A stretch of DNA of 64,000 nt, from positions 124,001 to 188,000 of the forward strand of contig JAFIGX010000022.1 of NCBI GenBank assembly GCA_017849455.1. Direction: 5' to 3'. The DNA comes from Pseudobacter sp. (GTDB lineage Bacteria > Bacteroidota > Bacteroidia > Chitinophagales > Chitinophagaceae). Positions 28,171-36,146 of this stretch are shown here, piece after piece (position 1 is the stretch's first letter; each line of letters begins with the position of its first letter). The position numbers were made by a program, and so were the translations under genes. The notes below the pieces were generated by a model. It was given only the letters and a program-made list of their open reading frames with translations. It did no database searches and was not told the origin of the DNA.

Positions 28171-29475
28171 ATGGATCCCGTCTTGAAGACAACATCCCCG
28201 GAATCCGCGCCGGTGCCCCGTATGGGTTATGCACGGATAGCCTTCATACTTGTGATCAGCCTGTTCTTTTTATGGGCTCTTACTTCCAACCTCATTCCGG
28301 TGCTGATCCCGCATTTGAAGAAAGCCTGCCAGTTGAACGATTTTCAATCGGCCTTCATCGATTCCGCCTACTGGATCGGTTATTTCTTTGTGGCATTGCC
28401 TGCTGCCTGGGTGATGCGAAGATGGAGCTATAAAACAGGCATCATCACCGGGCTGCTCATTGCTGCTACCGGCGCCGTTCTTTTCTTCCCGGCAGCAGAA
28501 ATACGCTCCTTCGGGCTTTTCCTGTTCGCCTTGTTTCTGGTGGCGGGAGGTATGACCTTTCTCGAAACCGCCGCCAATCCGTATATCACTATCCTTGGCC
28601 CGGAAGACACAGCCGTACAGCGGCTCAACTTTGCACAGGCATTCAATGGCCTGGGCGCTTTCGTATCTGCTTTTTTCCTGAGCAAAGTAATTCTCTCAGG
28701 CAAGGAATATAGCGCGGAACAACTGAATGCCATGTCGCCCGATGCGCTCAATACTTACCTGCTATCCGAAGCGCGGTCTGTGCAGGTACCCTATCTTACC
28801 ATTGCCGGTGTGCTGGTGTTCGTGGCGTTCCTGTTCCGCATGGTCCGGTTCCCGTCGGTACAGGAAGAACATGGTGGATTGAGCATCAACCTCCGTGTAT
28901 TCAGGCATAAGCATTTCCGATGGGGCGTTATTGCGCAGTTTGCGTATGTGGGCGCACAGGTTTGTGTTTCCAGTTTCTTCATAAGGTTTGCAAAATACAG
29001 TGGCGGCATGCCGGAGATGGAGGCCACCACATTCCTGGGCATGCTGCTTCTATGTTTCATGATCGGCAGGTATGCTGGTACTTTCCTGATGAAGACGATA
29101 GCGCCACGCGTATTGCTGATGTTCTATAGTGCCGGCAGTGTTTTGTTGTTGTGCTATTGCGTATTGAAAGGAGGAAGGGAAAGCATTTACCTCCTGCTCG
29201 TGGTGGAGTTCTTCATGTCGATCATGTTCCCCACCATTTTTTCACTGGCCATCAAAAACCTGGGGAATGAAACGAAATCAGGCTCTGCATTCCTGGTGAT
29301 GTCGATCGTTGGCGGGGCCCTGGTCCCGCTTGGGTTGGGCGCCATCGCGTTTTATTACAATGTGCAATTGGCTTACGTCGTTCCGCTGATCTGCTTCGGG
29401 GTTGTATGGTATTATTCATGGAGGCATGCTCTACCGGAAGAGGAAACCGCAAAGGAGATCTCTGCGAAGTTATAG
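28171..29475 (+). CDS. MFS sugar:proton symporter, FucP type
   Basis: A 434-residue, 12-helix permease of the fucose/galactose/glucose:H+ symporter family: LFFLWALTSNLIPVLIPHLK in helix 1, FLETAANPYITILGP with E132 (the counterpart of E135 of E. coli FucP), LNFAQAFNGLGA, and MSIMFPTIFSLAIKNLG. E. coli FucP carries L-fucose and also D-arabinose, which fits this operon. The proton-binding aspartate of FucP helix 1 (D46, in NLND) is proline here (P43, in NLIP). A new acidic residue, D64, appears one helix on (SAFIDSAYWIGYF). Last gene of the operon; its stop overlaps by 6 bases the end of the convergent minus-strand gene. Confidence 0.92.
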   Translation: MDPVLKTTSPESAPVPRMGYARIAFILVISLFFLWALTSNLIPVLIPHLKKACQLNDFQSAFIDSAYWIGYFFVALPAAWVMRRWSYKTGIITGLLIAATGAVLFFPAAEIRSFGLFLFALFLVAGGMTFLETAANPYITILGPEDTAVQRLNFAQAFNGLGAFVSAFFLSKVILSGKEYSAEQLNAMSPDALNTYLLSEARSVQVPYLTIAGVLVFVAFLFRMVRFPSVQEEHGGLSINLRVFRHKHFRWGVIAQFAYVGAQVCVSSFFIRFAKYSGGMPEMEATTFLGMLLLCFMIGRYAGTFLMKTIAPRVLLMFYSAGSVLLLCYCVLKGGRESIYLLLVVEFFMSIMFPTIFSLAIKNLGNETKSGSAFLVMSIVGGALVPLGLGAIAFYYNVQLAYVVPLICFGVVWYYSWRHALPEEETAKEISAKL

Positions 29476-30564
29476 ATCATGCAACAGTTGCTGAACTGTT
29501 TTACGGCTGATGCCGAAATAGAATTTCTGACCGGGATAATATTTTTCACGCAGCTCGAAATTCTCGAAGGCCGGGCCACCCGGAATATCGACATAGTTAT
29601 TGGGATTACTACTCCCCCCGCTCCAGTATTTCGCTCTACCGTTGACCCTTATTTGCAATGAAGGATCGAAACGACTTTGTTCTTTACGCCAGTACTGCGT
29701 CAGTTTATAGAAAGGCCGGTATCGCCAGCTCCACTTCGACCAATAGGCTGGTTCCTGGGGCCAGGAGGCAAGCTCCGCAAAGCTTTCATTTGTTTCAGCA
29801 ATGGCCATGAGATAGCCTTTCGCAGTGCGAAGCATCTGCCCGGCAGGATAGGTCTCTTTTTCTATGAATCCGGTCTCACGATACCCGGCGAACAATTGCC
29901 GGGAATCGATCTTCCTGTCTTGCAGATAAAGCCATCGTAATCTTGCATAATTACCCATCGTTGCAGTGATGGCGCAACGCTCCATCGGTGCGCTGTCATC
30001 TTGGTGGAAGATCTCTATACACAATTCTTCCGGGCGATCGCTTCTGATGCTTAGCCTGAGATAAGGGTGCGCACCATTCATGAATTTTTCCATGAAAAGG
30101 TAAAGGCTTAGCTCTTCTATTGCCAGGTTGTTTGGATCAGGGTGTGATATTATTCCCCTGGTGGAAGCCGATGGATAAAAACTGCCTGGCTTTGAACTGT
30201 CACCGGCAGCCCAGATCAGCTTGCCCCACCGGGCATCCGCCTGAGAGGGAGAGACCTCACTGAATTCCATTTTACCATTCGCCACCGGTTCTATCGCCAG
30301 GTAATTGATATGATAAACCATGCCCAGCCACTCATAACCTATCCGCAGCAATCCTCTCGGCCCTCCATCGGAAGACTGTTTGTTCCCCTCAATGGCAGAA
30401 GGCCAAATTCCTACCACAATACCATTGCGGATCCCCCATACAGCCGGGCTGCCTGCATGATCAGGCCTTATCCATGGTACGACTGCTTGTGTTTCCTGGG
30501 CTTGAATATTGCCCGTCAGTAACAGGAGAGCAATGGTATTGATGGCAAGGAATGGTTTGAGCAT
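29470..30564 (-). CDS. Secreted protein of unknown function in SusC/SusD operon
   Basis: I do not recognise this 364-residue protein. It has a clear signal peptide (MLKPFLAINTIALLLLTG, cleavage after NIQA-QE). The mature part is rich in aromatic residues and beta-prone segments: VWGIRNGIVVGIWPSAI near the start, ELSLYLFMEKFMNGAHPYLRL in the middle, and a C-terminal segment RVNGRAKYWSGGSSNPNNY. Aromatic and acidic residues of this kind are common in carbohydrate-active or carbohydrate-binding proteins. It is the last gene of the minus-strand SusC/SusD operon; the GTG at 30570 would overlap the preceding stop (GTGA), the ATG at 30564 fits the signal peptide better. Candidate novel glycosidase or glycan-binding protein for the LacI-controlled system. 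Confidence 0.72.
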   Translation of the reverse strand: MLKPFLAINTIALLLLTGNIQAQETQAVVPWIRPDHAGSPAVWGIRNGIVVGIWPSAIEGNKQSSDGGPRGLLRIGYEWLGMVYHINYLAIEPVANGKMEFSEVSPSQADARWGKLIWAAGDSSKPGSFYPSASTRGIISHPDPNNLAIEELSLYLFMEKFMNGAHPYLRLSIRSDRPEELCIEIFHQDDSAPMERCAITATMGNYARLRWLYLQDRKIDSRQLFAGYRETGFIEKETYPAGQMLRTAKGYLMAIAETNESFAELASWPQEPAYWSKWSWRYRPFYKLTQYWRKEQSRFDPSLQIRVNGRAKYWSGGSSNPNNYVDIPGGPAFENFELREKYYPGQKFYFGISRKTVQQLLHDL

Positions 30565-30566
30565 AC

Positions 30567-30986
30567 TCACTTTTTATATTCCACTGTTTGTCCGGGTGAA
30601 TAAATATTGGAAGAATAATTCTTGTCGGTTGTTTTCGTCACGCCAAACAGCTTCACGGTAAAATGATAGACCGATTCGGGGTGAGGCAAAGTGAAATTAT
30701 ATTCAGTAGGTGCATTGGGCAATGTTGCAGTGGTGATGGTAATAGCCTTCATGACGGTCACCAGTTCATTCACCTGCACCACTACACTCAGCGGCTGCTG
30801 GATCTCTGAAGGGATATTGCCAGGGAACTGCCAGGTGATCTTCACCTTCCCTGCATCGAGCTTTTGTAAACTGAGATTGGTCACAGTGGGCAGGCTCACG
30901 CCCGGCTTGGTACCATCTACCGATTTAATGCAACCACTGCCAAGCAGGCATAGCGCCATACCATATATAAATAATAACTTTTTCAT
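30567..30986 (-). CDS. Small surface lipoprotein with a fibronectin-III-like domain (DUF4945-like)
   Basis: Lipoprotein of 139 residues (LLGSGC, acylated at C19). The single domain reads as a fibronectin type III fold (LPTVTNLSLQKLDAGKVKITWQF ... YHFTVKLFGVTKTTDKNYSS). Small proteins of this type follow SusD genes in many Bacteroidota loci and are placed near DUF4945 or SusE-like surface glycan-binding proteins; the exact family is from memory. It probably sits on the cell surface beside SusD. It lies 25 bases after the SusD gene and its stop overlaps the start region of the next gene, indicating tight co-translation. Confidence 0.72.
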   Translation of the reverse strand: MKKLLFIYGMALCLLGSGCIKSVDGTKPGVSLPTVTNLSLQKLDAGKVKITWQFPGNIPSEIQQPLSVVVQVNELVTVMKAITITTATLPNAPTEYNFTLPHPESVYHFTVKLFGVTKTTDKNYSSNIYSPGQTVEYKK

Positions 30987-31011
30987 CCGAATGTTTTTTT
31001 ATTTGAAATGA

Positions 31012-32790
31012 TCAATATCCAGGGTTCTGCCTGTATCCTCCTTTCGACCAGTTCATCTGCGCCTGGGGAATAGGCAGGAACTCATCCCTCCCGGTAGTGA
31101 AATGAGCAAGCCTGAACCAATCGAAACGGTTCTTCTCCTTTTCGAAATAAGCGTTCATCACCGGCTCCAACTGACCCCAGCGCATGAGGTCGAAAAAGCG
31201 GCGACCTTCGCAGGCCAGTTCGAGCCTGTCTTCCCACATCAAAGCCTGCCAGGCGAAATCTCTCGTCCAGTTACAATTGACGCCGGGCTTGTACTGCTCG
31301 ATCTTGTAATCCATCCAGGGAGTTCCATCATTTTTCTTCAGCTTGCCTGTACTGTTGGCCGCCCTGGCCCTGATCCTGTTGATCAATGGCAATGCTTCGT
31401 TTATACGGCCCAGTTGGATCAGTATCTCCGCTTTCCACAACAAGACTTCTGCATACCTGATCTCTCTTTTGTTCATGCTGTTTTGAACATAGAAAGGCTT
31501 GAACATACAGCCGCAATTCGGATGCACCTGTTCTTTCAGCGAATTGAAATAGCCATACTGGAAGGGTGCGCGTGAGCCTGCTTCTTCGAACAGGAGATTG
31601 TTATCGTATTTCCAGGGATAACCGGGAATGGCCACGGTATGCCCGATGCGGGGGTCGAACGAATGATCTTTGAAGAATTGTTTATAGGCCTGGCCCGTCA
31701 TTTCCGTATTATTAAAGTTGTTGAAATCGGGAAGGCCGGTCCCATCTGTTTTGAATGCGTTGACCATCGAATGCGACACTTTATGAAAATCGCAGCAACT
31801 GAAATAGGGTGTCCACCAGGGTGCGTTCAACTGATCGCCCCAATCCACCCGGCCATCGGTGGTGCCGTCATTGATGGAATATTGTATCTCCCACAAGGAT
31901 TCCTTGGTGTTGTTATCGAACTCGATCATGAAATTCTGGGCAAAATCGGGCGTGAGGTCGAACAGGGAGCCATCTTTGGCCATGATGGCATCGATATGCG
32001 CCAATGATTTGTTGAGCGTTTCCGTGTTGATGGTAGCTACCTTATGTGCATCGTTCTGTTCATAGGCCCTGAACAGGAGGGCTTTTGCGGCAAGGGCATG
32101 GGCTGCATATTTCGTGGGCCGGCCCTTATCGGCCTGCGTTTCCGGCAATACAGCAGCAGCTTCTTCGAGGTCTTTGATGATCCTGTCCCACAATGACAGG
32201 TCATTCGCCATATCCTTTGGCCGGTTCGATATCCCTTCCACGATGATGGCATCATTCGGCACCTCATCATCGATCCAGGGTACATATTTCCAGCGGAGCT
32301 TCATACCGAGATAGATCCATCCTCTCAGGTATTTCATCTCTGCTATCCGTTGGTCTTTTGAAGTAAAGGCAGCGCCATCTACTTTCTTCAATAATCGCAA
32401 CGCGGTATTTGCCCTGCTGACACCGCAATACCCGCGATACCAGGGCCCGTCATTATTGCCTACATTGGAGGTCACTGCGGTAAATATTTCCATCTCGTAC
32501 CAGGGTGTCTGATCGCTCAATCCACCTCCACCCTTGTAAGAATCATCGGAGCGTACGCTCTGTATCCAGGGATTATGTGTGTCCCAATACCATAAAGATG
32601 GCATGAACGCATAGGCGGCCGTTACAAAATTCTCGATCTGGTCAGGGCCCTGTACCTGTTCTTCCGACAATACACCCTTTGGCTTCACATCGAGAAATTT
32701 CTTGCACCCGGTAATCAGAACAGCAACTGCGAAGAACACCATTGCCATTATGTTGAAAATTTTCAAAAGCCTTATCTTGCTGCGTTTCAT
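31012..32790 (-). CDS. SusD-family surface glycan-binding lipoprotein (LacI-controlled locus)
   Basis: A 592-residue SusD/RagB protein: lipobox LITGC with acylated C29, then KKFLDVKPKGVLSEEQV, the classical opening. C-terminal signatures are REIRYAEVLLWKAEILIQLGR, RLELACEGRRFFDLMRWG and FLPIPQAQMNWSKGGYRQNPGY. It captures oligosaccharides for the SusC protein encoded 11 bases upstream. An operator for the LacI-family regulator lies before that susC, so this pair belongs with the pentose pathway and GH172/GH116 genes. The predicted ligand is an oligosaccharide of D-arabinofuranose (inference from context only). Confidence 0.95.
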   Translation of the reverse strand: MKRSKIRLLKIFNIMAMVFFAVAVLITGCKKFLDVKPKGVLSEEQVQGPDQIENFVTAAYAFMPSLWYWDTHNPWIQSVRSDDSYKGGGGLSDQTPWYEMEIFTAVTSNVGNNDGPWYRGYCGVSRANTALRLLKKVDGAAFTSKDQRIAEMKYLRGWIYLGMKLRWKYVPWIDDEVPNDAIIVEGISNRPKDMANDLSLWDRIIKDLEEAAAVLPETQADKGRPTKYAAHALAAKALLFRAYEQNDAHKVATINTETLNKSLAHIDAIMAKDGSLFDLTPDFAQNFMIEFDNNTKESLWEIQYSINDGTTDGRVDWGDQLNAPWWTPYFSCCDFHKVSHSMVNAFKTDGTGLPDFNNFNNTEMTGQAYKQFFKDHSFDPRIGHTVAIPGYPWKYDNNLLFEEAGSRAPFQYGYFNSLKEQVHPNCGCMFKPFYVQNSMNKREIRYAEVLLWKAEILIQLGRINEALPLINRIRARAANSTGKLKKNDGTPWMDYKIEQYKPGVNCNWTRDFAWQALMWEDRLELACEGRRFFDLMRWGQLEPVMNAYFEKEKNRFDWFRLAHFTTGRDEFLPIPQAQMNWSKGGYRQNPGY

Positions 32791-32801
32791 AAAGATTGTT
32801 T

Positions 32802-35800
32802 TTAAAAGGAAACATTTAATCCCAGGAAATACGTGCTGGGCATGGGATAGCCGGTCCCCGGATTTTCAGGATCGCCACCGGTGAATTTGTCTTTGCCCCA
32901 GGTCTTCTTCAGGTTCAGCAGGTTCGTTGCCGTTACATAGACCCTCAGCCTGTTCATCTTCCATTTCTGGATCATTTTTCCCGGAAATGTATAACCGATA
33001 TCCAATGTCCGCAGTTTTATGTAAGAGCCGTTCTCGATGAAGTAGGTAGACAATCGTTTCTCTCCATTGGCATCCCTTCTTGAAAGTGCCGGTATATCCG
33101 AATTGGGATTCAGGGGCGACCAGGCACTCAGTACCCGCGATGGGTGGTTGCGATCATTCTGTACGCCGATATTCCAGAAATCACTGAGCTCTTTCCAGGA
33201 ATTGTAAACGCTGTTGCCAAAAACACCCTGGAAGAAGAGGGTAATATCGAAATTCTTATACCCTGCTTCCAGGTTCAATCCTGCCATCAGTTTGGGATCT
33301 CTCGAACCGATCCAGGTACGGTCGAATGTTTCATTGATCACACCATCGCCGTCGAGGTCTTTGTAGCGGATCCTTCCAAGCCCTTTTCCCTGCTGGATCG
33401 CAGAGTTATCGACCTCTTCCTGGGTTTTGAATATCCCATCTGCCACCAGTCCGTAAAAGGAGTTCAACGGCCTGCCGATGATATTATCGAGCAAGCCGTT
33501 GCCACCATAAGTATATTTCACATTTTCAGGGACGGAATTGATCTTGTTCCTGTATGCGGAGAAATTGGTGGTGATCCTGTAGAAAAACGATCTGTTCTGT
33601 TCGCCCCAGCTCAGTAAAAGCTCGAAACCTTTGTTGGTCATGTCGGCTGCATTGATCCAGCGGTATCCTCCTTCTCCAAGGGCCCCGATATAAGGAGGCT
33701 GGAATAACATATCGGTCGTTTTCTTATTGAACCAATCGAATGAGCCCGAAAGGCGGTTTTGCAAAAAGCTGAAATCGATACCGATATTGGTCTGCGTGGT
33801 GGTTTCCCATTTCAGATCAGGGTTGCCAAGGCTATTCCTCCGGTATCCCGAAGGGATGCTGCCGGTTTGATTGCCGGCGATAGCATAAGAAGTGCCATTG
33901 ACATCGGTTACGTAGATATTTACCAGGCTTCCTGCCGAGAGCGGGGCAGAGTTCCCATTCTGTCCCCAACTGGCCCTCAATTTCAGATCGTTGATAAAAC
34001 CAAACCTTTTCATGAATGGTTCTTCGCTGATCCTCCAACCGGCCGAGAAAGCAGGGAAGGTAGCATAGCGATTGTTGACACCGAAAACGGAAGATCCATC
34101 ACGCCGGAGGGTAACCGAGAGCAGGTACCTGGAAGCCAGGGAGTAATTGATCTTACCGAAATAGGAAAGCATGGTCCTTTCATCTCCGCCGCCATTCTCC
34201 GATCTGTTATCTCCGGTAGCGGCAGAGAGATATGCATAATCCCTTTCTTCCAACAGCAATTGCCTGCGGTAAGCGTTCACACTCTCGGCCACGAACTGGT
34301 AGGTTTCGATCCCGCCCAATACATCGATGTGGTGTTGGCCGAGATGGAGATTATATAATAAGGTGTTCGTCCAGGTGCGGCCGATATTATGCCAGTTGTT
34401 TTGGGTTACGCCATTGATATCACTGCTCTTGCCTCCTGCTTCTTTCCATTTGTGCTGGACGGTACGGTCGTACCACATGCTGTAATCCAGTCCGAACTGG
34501 GTTTTCAACGTGAGATTATCCAGGACCTTCAAACTGGCATAGGCGGTTCCCAGCATCTTCAGGAAATTTCCGGTATTGTCTTTATTGATCCGGAGATCGC
34601 GTACAGGATTGTTGAAGTCGTCCATACCGAGTGGCATGGCCACTCCTCCCCATCCACCTTTATTATCATACACGGGAATATTGGGTGGCATCACCAGGAA
34701 CCCGTAGGTACTGTTCACATCGCGCATTTTTAGGGCAGTGAGATTGAGGTTCTCCCCTATGGTGAGCCGTCCCTTTATCAGTTCGTATTCATTGTTGAAG
34801 CGTGCGGAATAGCGACGGAAGAAAGAAGTGATCTGCGTTCCCTGGTTCTCATAATAATTCACGGAGAACAGGCTCGACAATCTTTCCTTTCCACCGGTAA
34901 TGGTAAGTTGATGATTGTGCTGAATACCTGTGCGGGTTCCGGCATCGAACCAGTTGGTATTGGAGGAAGGCATGGTCTTATCGGCATTCAGCCAGTCGAC
35001 CGGCTTCACCGAACGGAGCACCGGAACGCCATTGGCATCGCGGCTCCAGTCGTAATTATAAATACGTATGGCGGCAGCAGGATCGTCCCCATCATTGACG
35101 GTAGCCTGCCATAAGCCCCTGCCATATCCTTCGGCATCGAGCATATCCGGAACGCCCCGGATCTTCGAAAAGCCTACATACCCTTCATAGGTAACTTTGT
35201 TCTCGCCCTGCCTGCCTTTCCGGGTAGTGACCAGGATCACGCCTCCTGCTGCCCGCGATCCGTAGATGGAAGCCGATGCAGCATCTTTCAATACCTGGAT
35301 CGATTCGATGTCGTTAGGGTTGATATCCCGGAAATTGATATTCACCGGTTGCCCATCGAGTACGATCAATGGCGGAGAGGAATTGATGGAGGTGATCCCC
35401 CGCATTTGTAGATTGGCCCATTCCGCCGGGTTTCCATCTGTAGTGATGAAGACACCGGGGATCTTTCCCTGGAGTGAGCGCATCACATTCGCACTCGGGT
35501 TCTTTGCAAAATCATTCCTGGTGATAATGCTGATGGCGCCGGTAAGGTCGGCCTTCTTCTGTGTCATGTAACCGGTGGAGATCACGATCACTGAATCCAG
35601 CTCACCATTCTTACCCGCCAGGATAATATCATAAACGGTAGCATTCCCGATACGCAGTTCCTGTGTTTGCTTTCCCACATAGGAAAATACCAGTATGCGG
35701 GCGTCGTCCGGAATTGTGATCTGGTACTTTCCCTGCTCATCGGTAACTGCATGGGCAGTGGAATTTTTAGCTACCACGCTCACACCGGAAAGCGGATTGC

Positions 35801-36023
35801 CCGCCTCATCTTTCACAATGCCGGAAATGGTCCTGGACTTTTGTTGAAATTCCGGTATGCCCGGAGGTTTTTCGGCATGGAGAAAATGGATACTGAAACA
35901 GAGCAGAAGGAGCCATGTGACTTTCCTTTTCGGGTTCGTGATGAATGATGCAATGCCGTGTACCGGCCTTGCATGATCGTTGCGGGGAGCCTTTGACTTT
36001 TCATTCGGCAGGCAATCTTTCAT
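32802..36023 (-). CDS. SusC-family TonB-dependent glycan transporter (LacI-controlled locus)
   Basis: Outer-membrane transporter of 1073 residues. A long basic N-terminus leads into the signal sequence (VTWLLLLCFSIHFLHA, about residues 36-51), a carboxypeptidase-D-like domain (about 65-130; SGIVKDEAGNPLSGVSVVAK), the plug (DSVIVISTGYMTQKKADLTGA) and a barrel ending in FLGLNVSF. It lacks an STN domain, so it is not controlled through a sigma/anti-sigma pair; the operator at 36059, 36 bases before the start codon, places it under the LacI regulator. The operon continues with SusD, the fibronectin-like lipoprotein and the unknown secreted protein. Confidence 0.95.
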   Translation of the reverse strand: MKDCLPNEKSKAPRNDHARPVHGIASFITNPKRKVTWLLLLCFSIHFLHAEKPPGIPEFQQKSRTISGIVKDEAGNPLSGVSVVAKNSTAHAVTDEQGKYQITIPDDARILVFSYVGKQTQELRIGNATVYDIILAGKNGELDSVIVISTGYMTQKKADLTGAISIITRNDFAKNPSANVMRSLQGKIPGVFITTDGNPAEWANLQMRGITSINSSPPLIVLDGQPVNINFRDINPNDIESIQVLKDAASASIYGSRAAGGVILVTTRKGRQGENKVTYEGYVGFSKIRGVPDMLDAEGYGRGLWQATVNDGDDPAAAIRIYNYDWSRDANGVPVLRSVKPVDWLNADKTMPSSNTNWFDAGTRTGIQHNHQLTITGGKERLSSLFSVNYYENQGTQITSFFRRYSARFNNEYELIKGRLTIGENLNLTALKMRDVNSTYGFLVMPPNIPVYDNKGGWGGVAMPLGMDDFNNPVRDLRINKDNTGNFLKMLGTAYASLKVLDNLTLKTQFGLDYSMWYDRTVQHKWKEAGGKSSDINGVTQNNWHNIGRTWTNTLLYNLHLGQHHIDVLGGIETYQFVAESVNAYRRQLLLEERDYAYLSAATGDNRSENGGGDERTMLSYFGKINYSLASRYLLSVTLRRDGSSVFGVNNRYATFPAFSAGWRISEEPFMKRFGFINDLKLRASWGQNGNSAPLSAGSLVNIYVTDVNGTSYAIAGNQTGSIPSGYRRNSLGNPDLKWETTTQTNIGIDFSFLQNRLSGSFDWFNKKTTDMLFQPPYIGALGEGGYRWINAADMTNKGFELLLSWGEQNRSFFYRITTNFSAYRNKINSVPENVKYTYGGNGLLDNIIGRPLNSFYGLVADGIFKTQEEVDNSAIQQGKGLGRIRYKDLDGDGVINETFDRTWIGSRDPKLMAGLNLEAGYKNFDITLFFQGVFGNSVYNSWKELSDFWNIGVQNDRNHPSRVLSAWSPLNPNSDIPALSRRDANGEKRLSTYFIENGSYIKLRTLDIGYTFPGKMIQKWKMNRLRVYVTATNLLNLKKTWGKDKFTGGDPENPGTGYPMPSTYFLGLNVSF

Positions 36024-36058
36024 AAAAGCAACTATTTTGGTTTGAGAAAAATACGATA

Positions 36059-36074
36059 GCTTAATCGTTTAAGC
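36059..36074. promoter_or_regulatory. LacI-type operator before the susC operon
   Basis: GCTTAATCGTTTAAGC differs from a perfect palindrome at one base pair and equals the site before the lacI gene at 15 of 16 positions. It lies 36 bases upstream of the susC start codon on the minus strand, with a -7-like TATTTTTC box between the operator and the gene. Confidence 0.82.
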
Positions 36075-36146
36075 ATTTGGGTCATAAAAAGCCCTTCTCA
36101 CGACATCATTGTCATGAATATCACTCCAGGACATCGTTTGCTTTCC

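Noticed and set aside
20732..29475. L-arabinose Weimberg pathway as explanation of the operon
   Set aside because: The L-arabinose route normally uses a DHDPS-type 2-keto-3-deoxy-L-pentonate dehydratase and an IlvD-type dehydratase; the FAH-type enzyme here fits the D-series acid instead. Not fully excluded.
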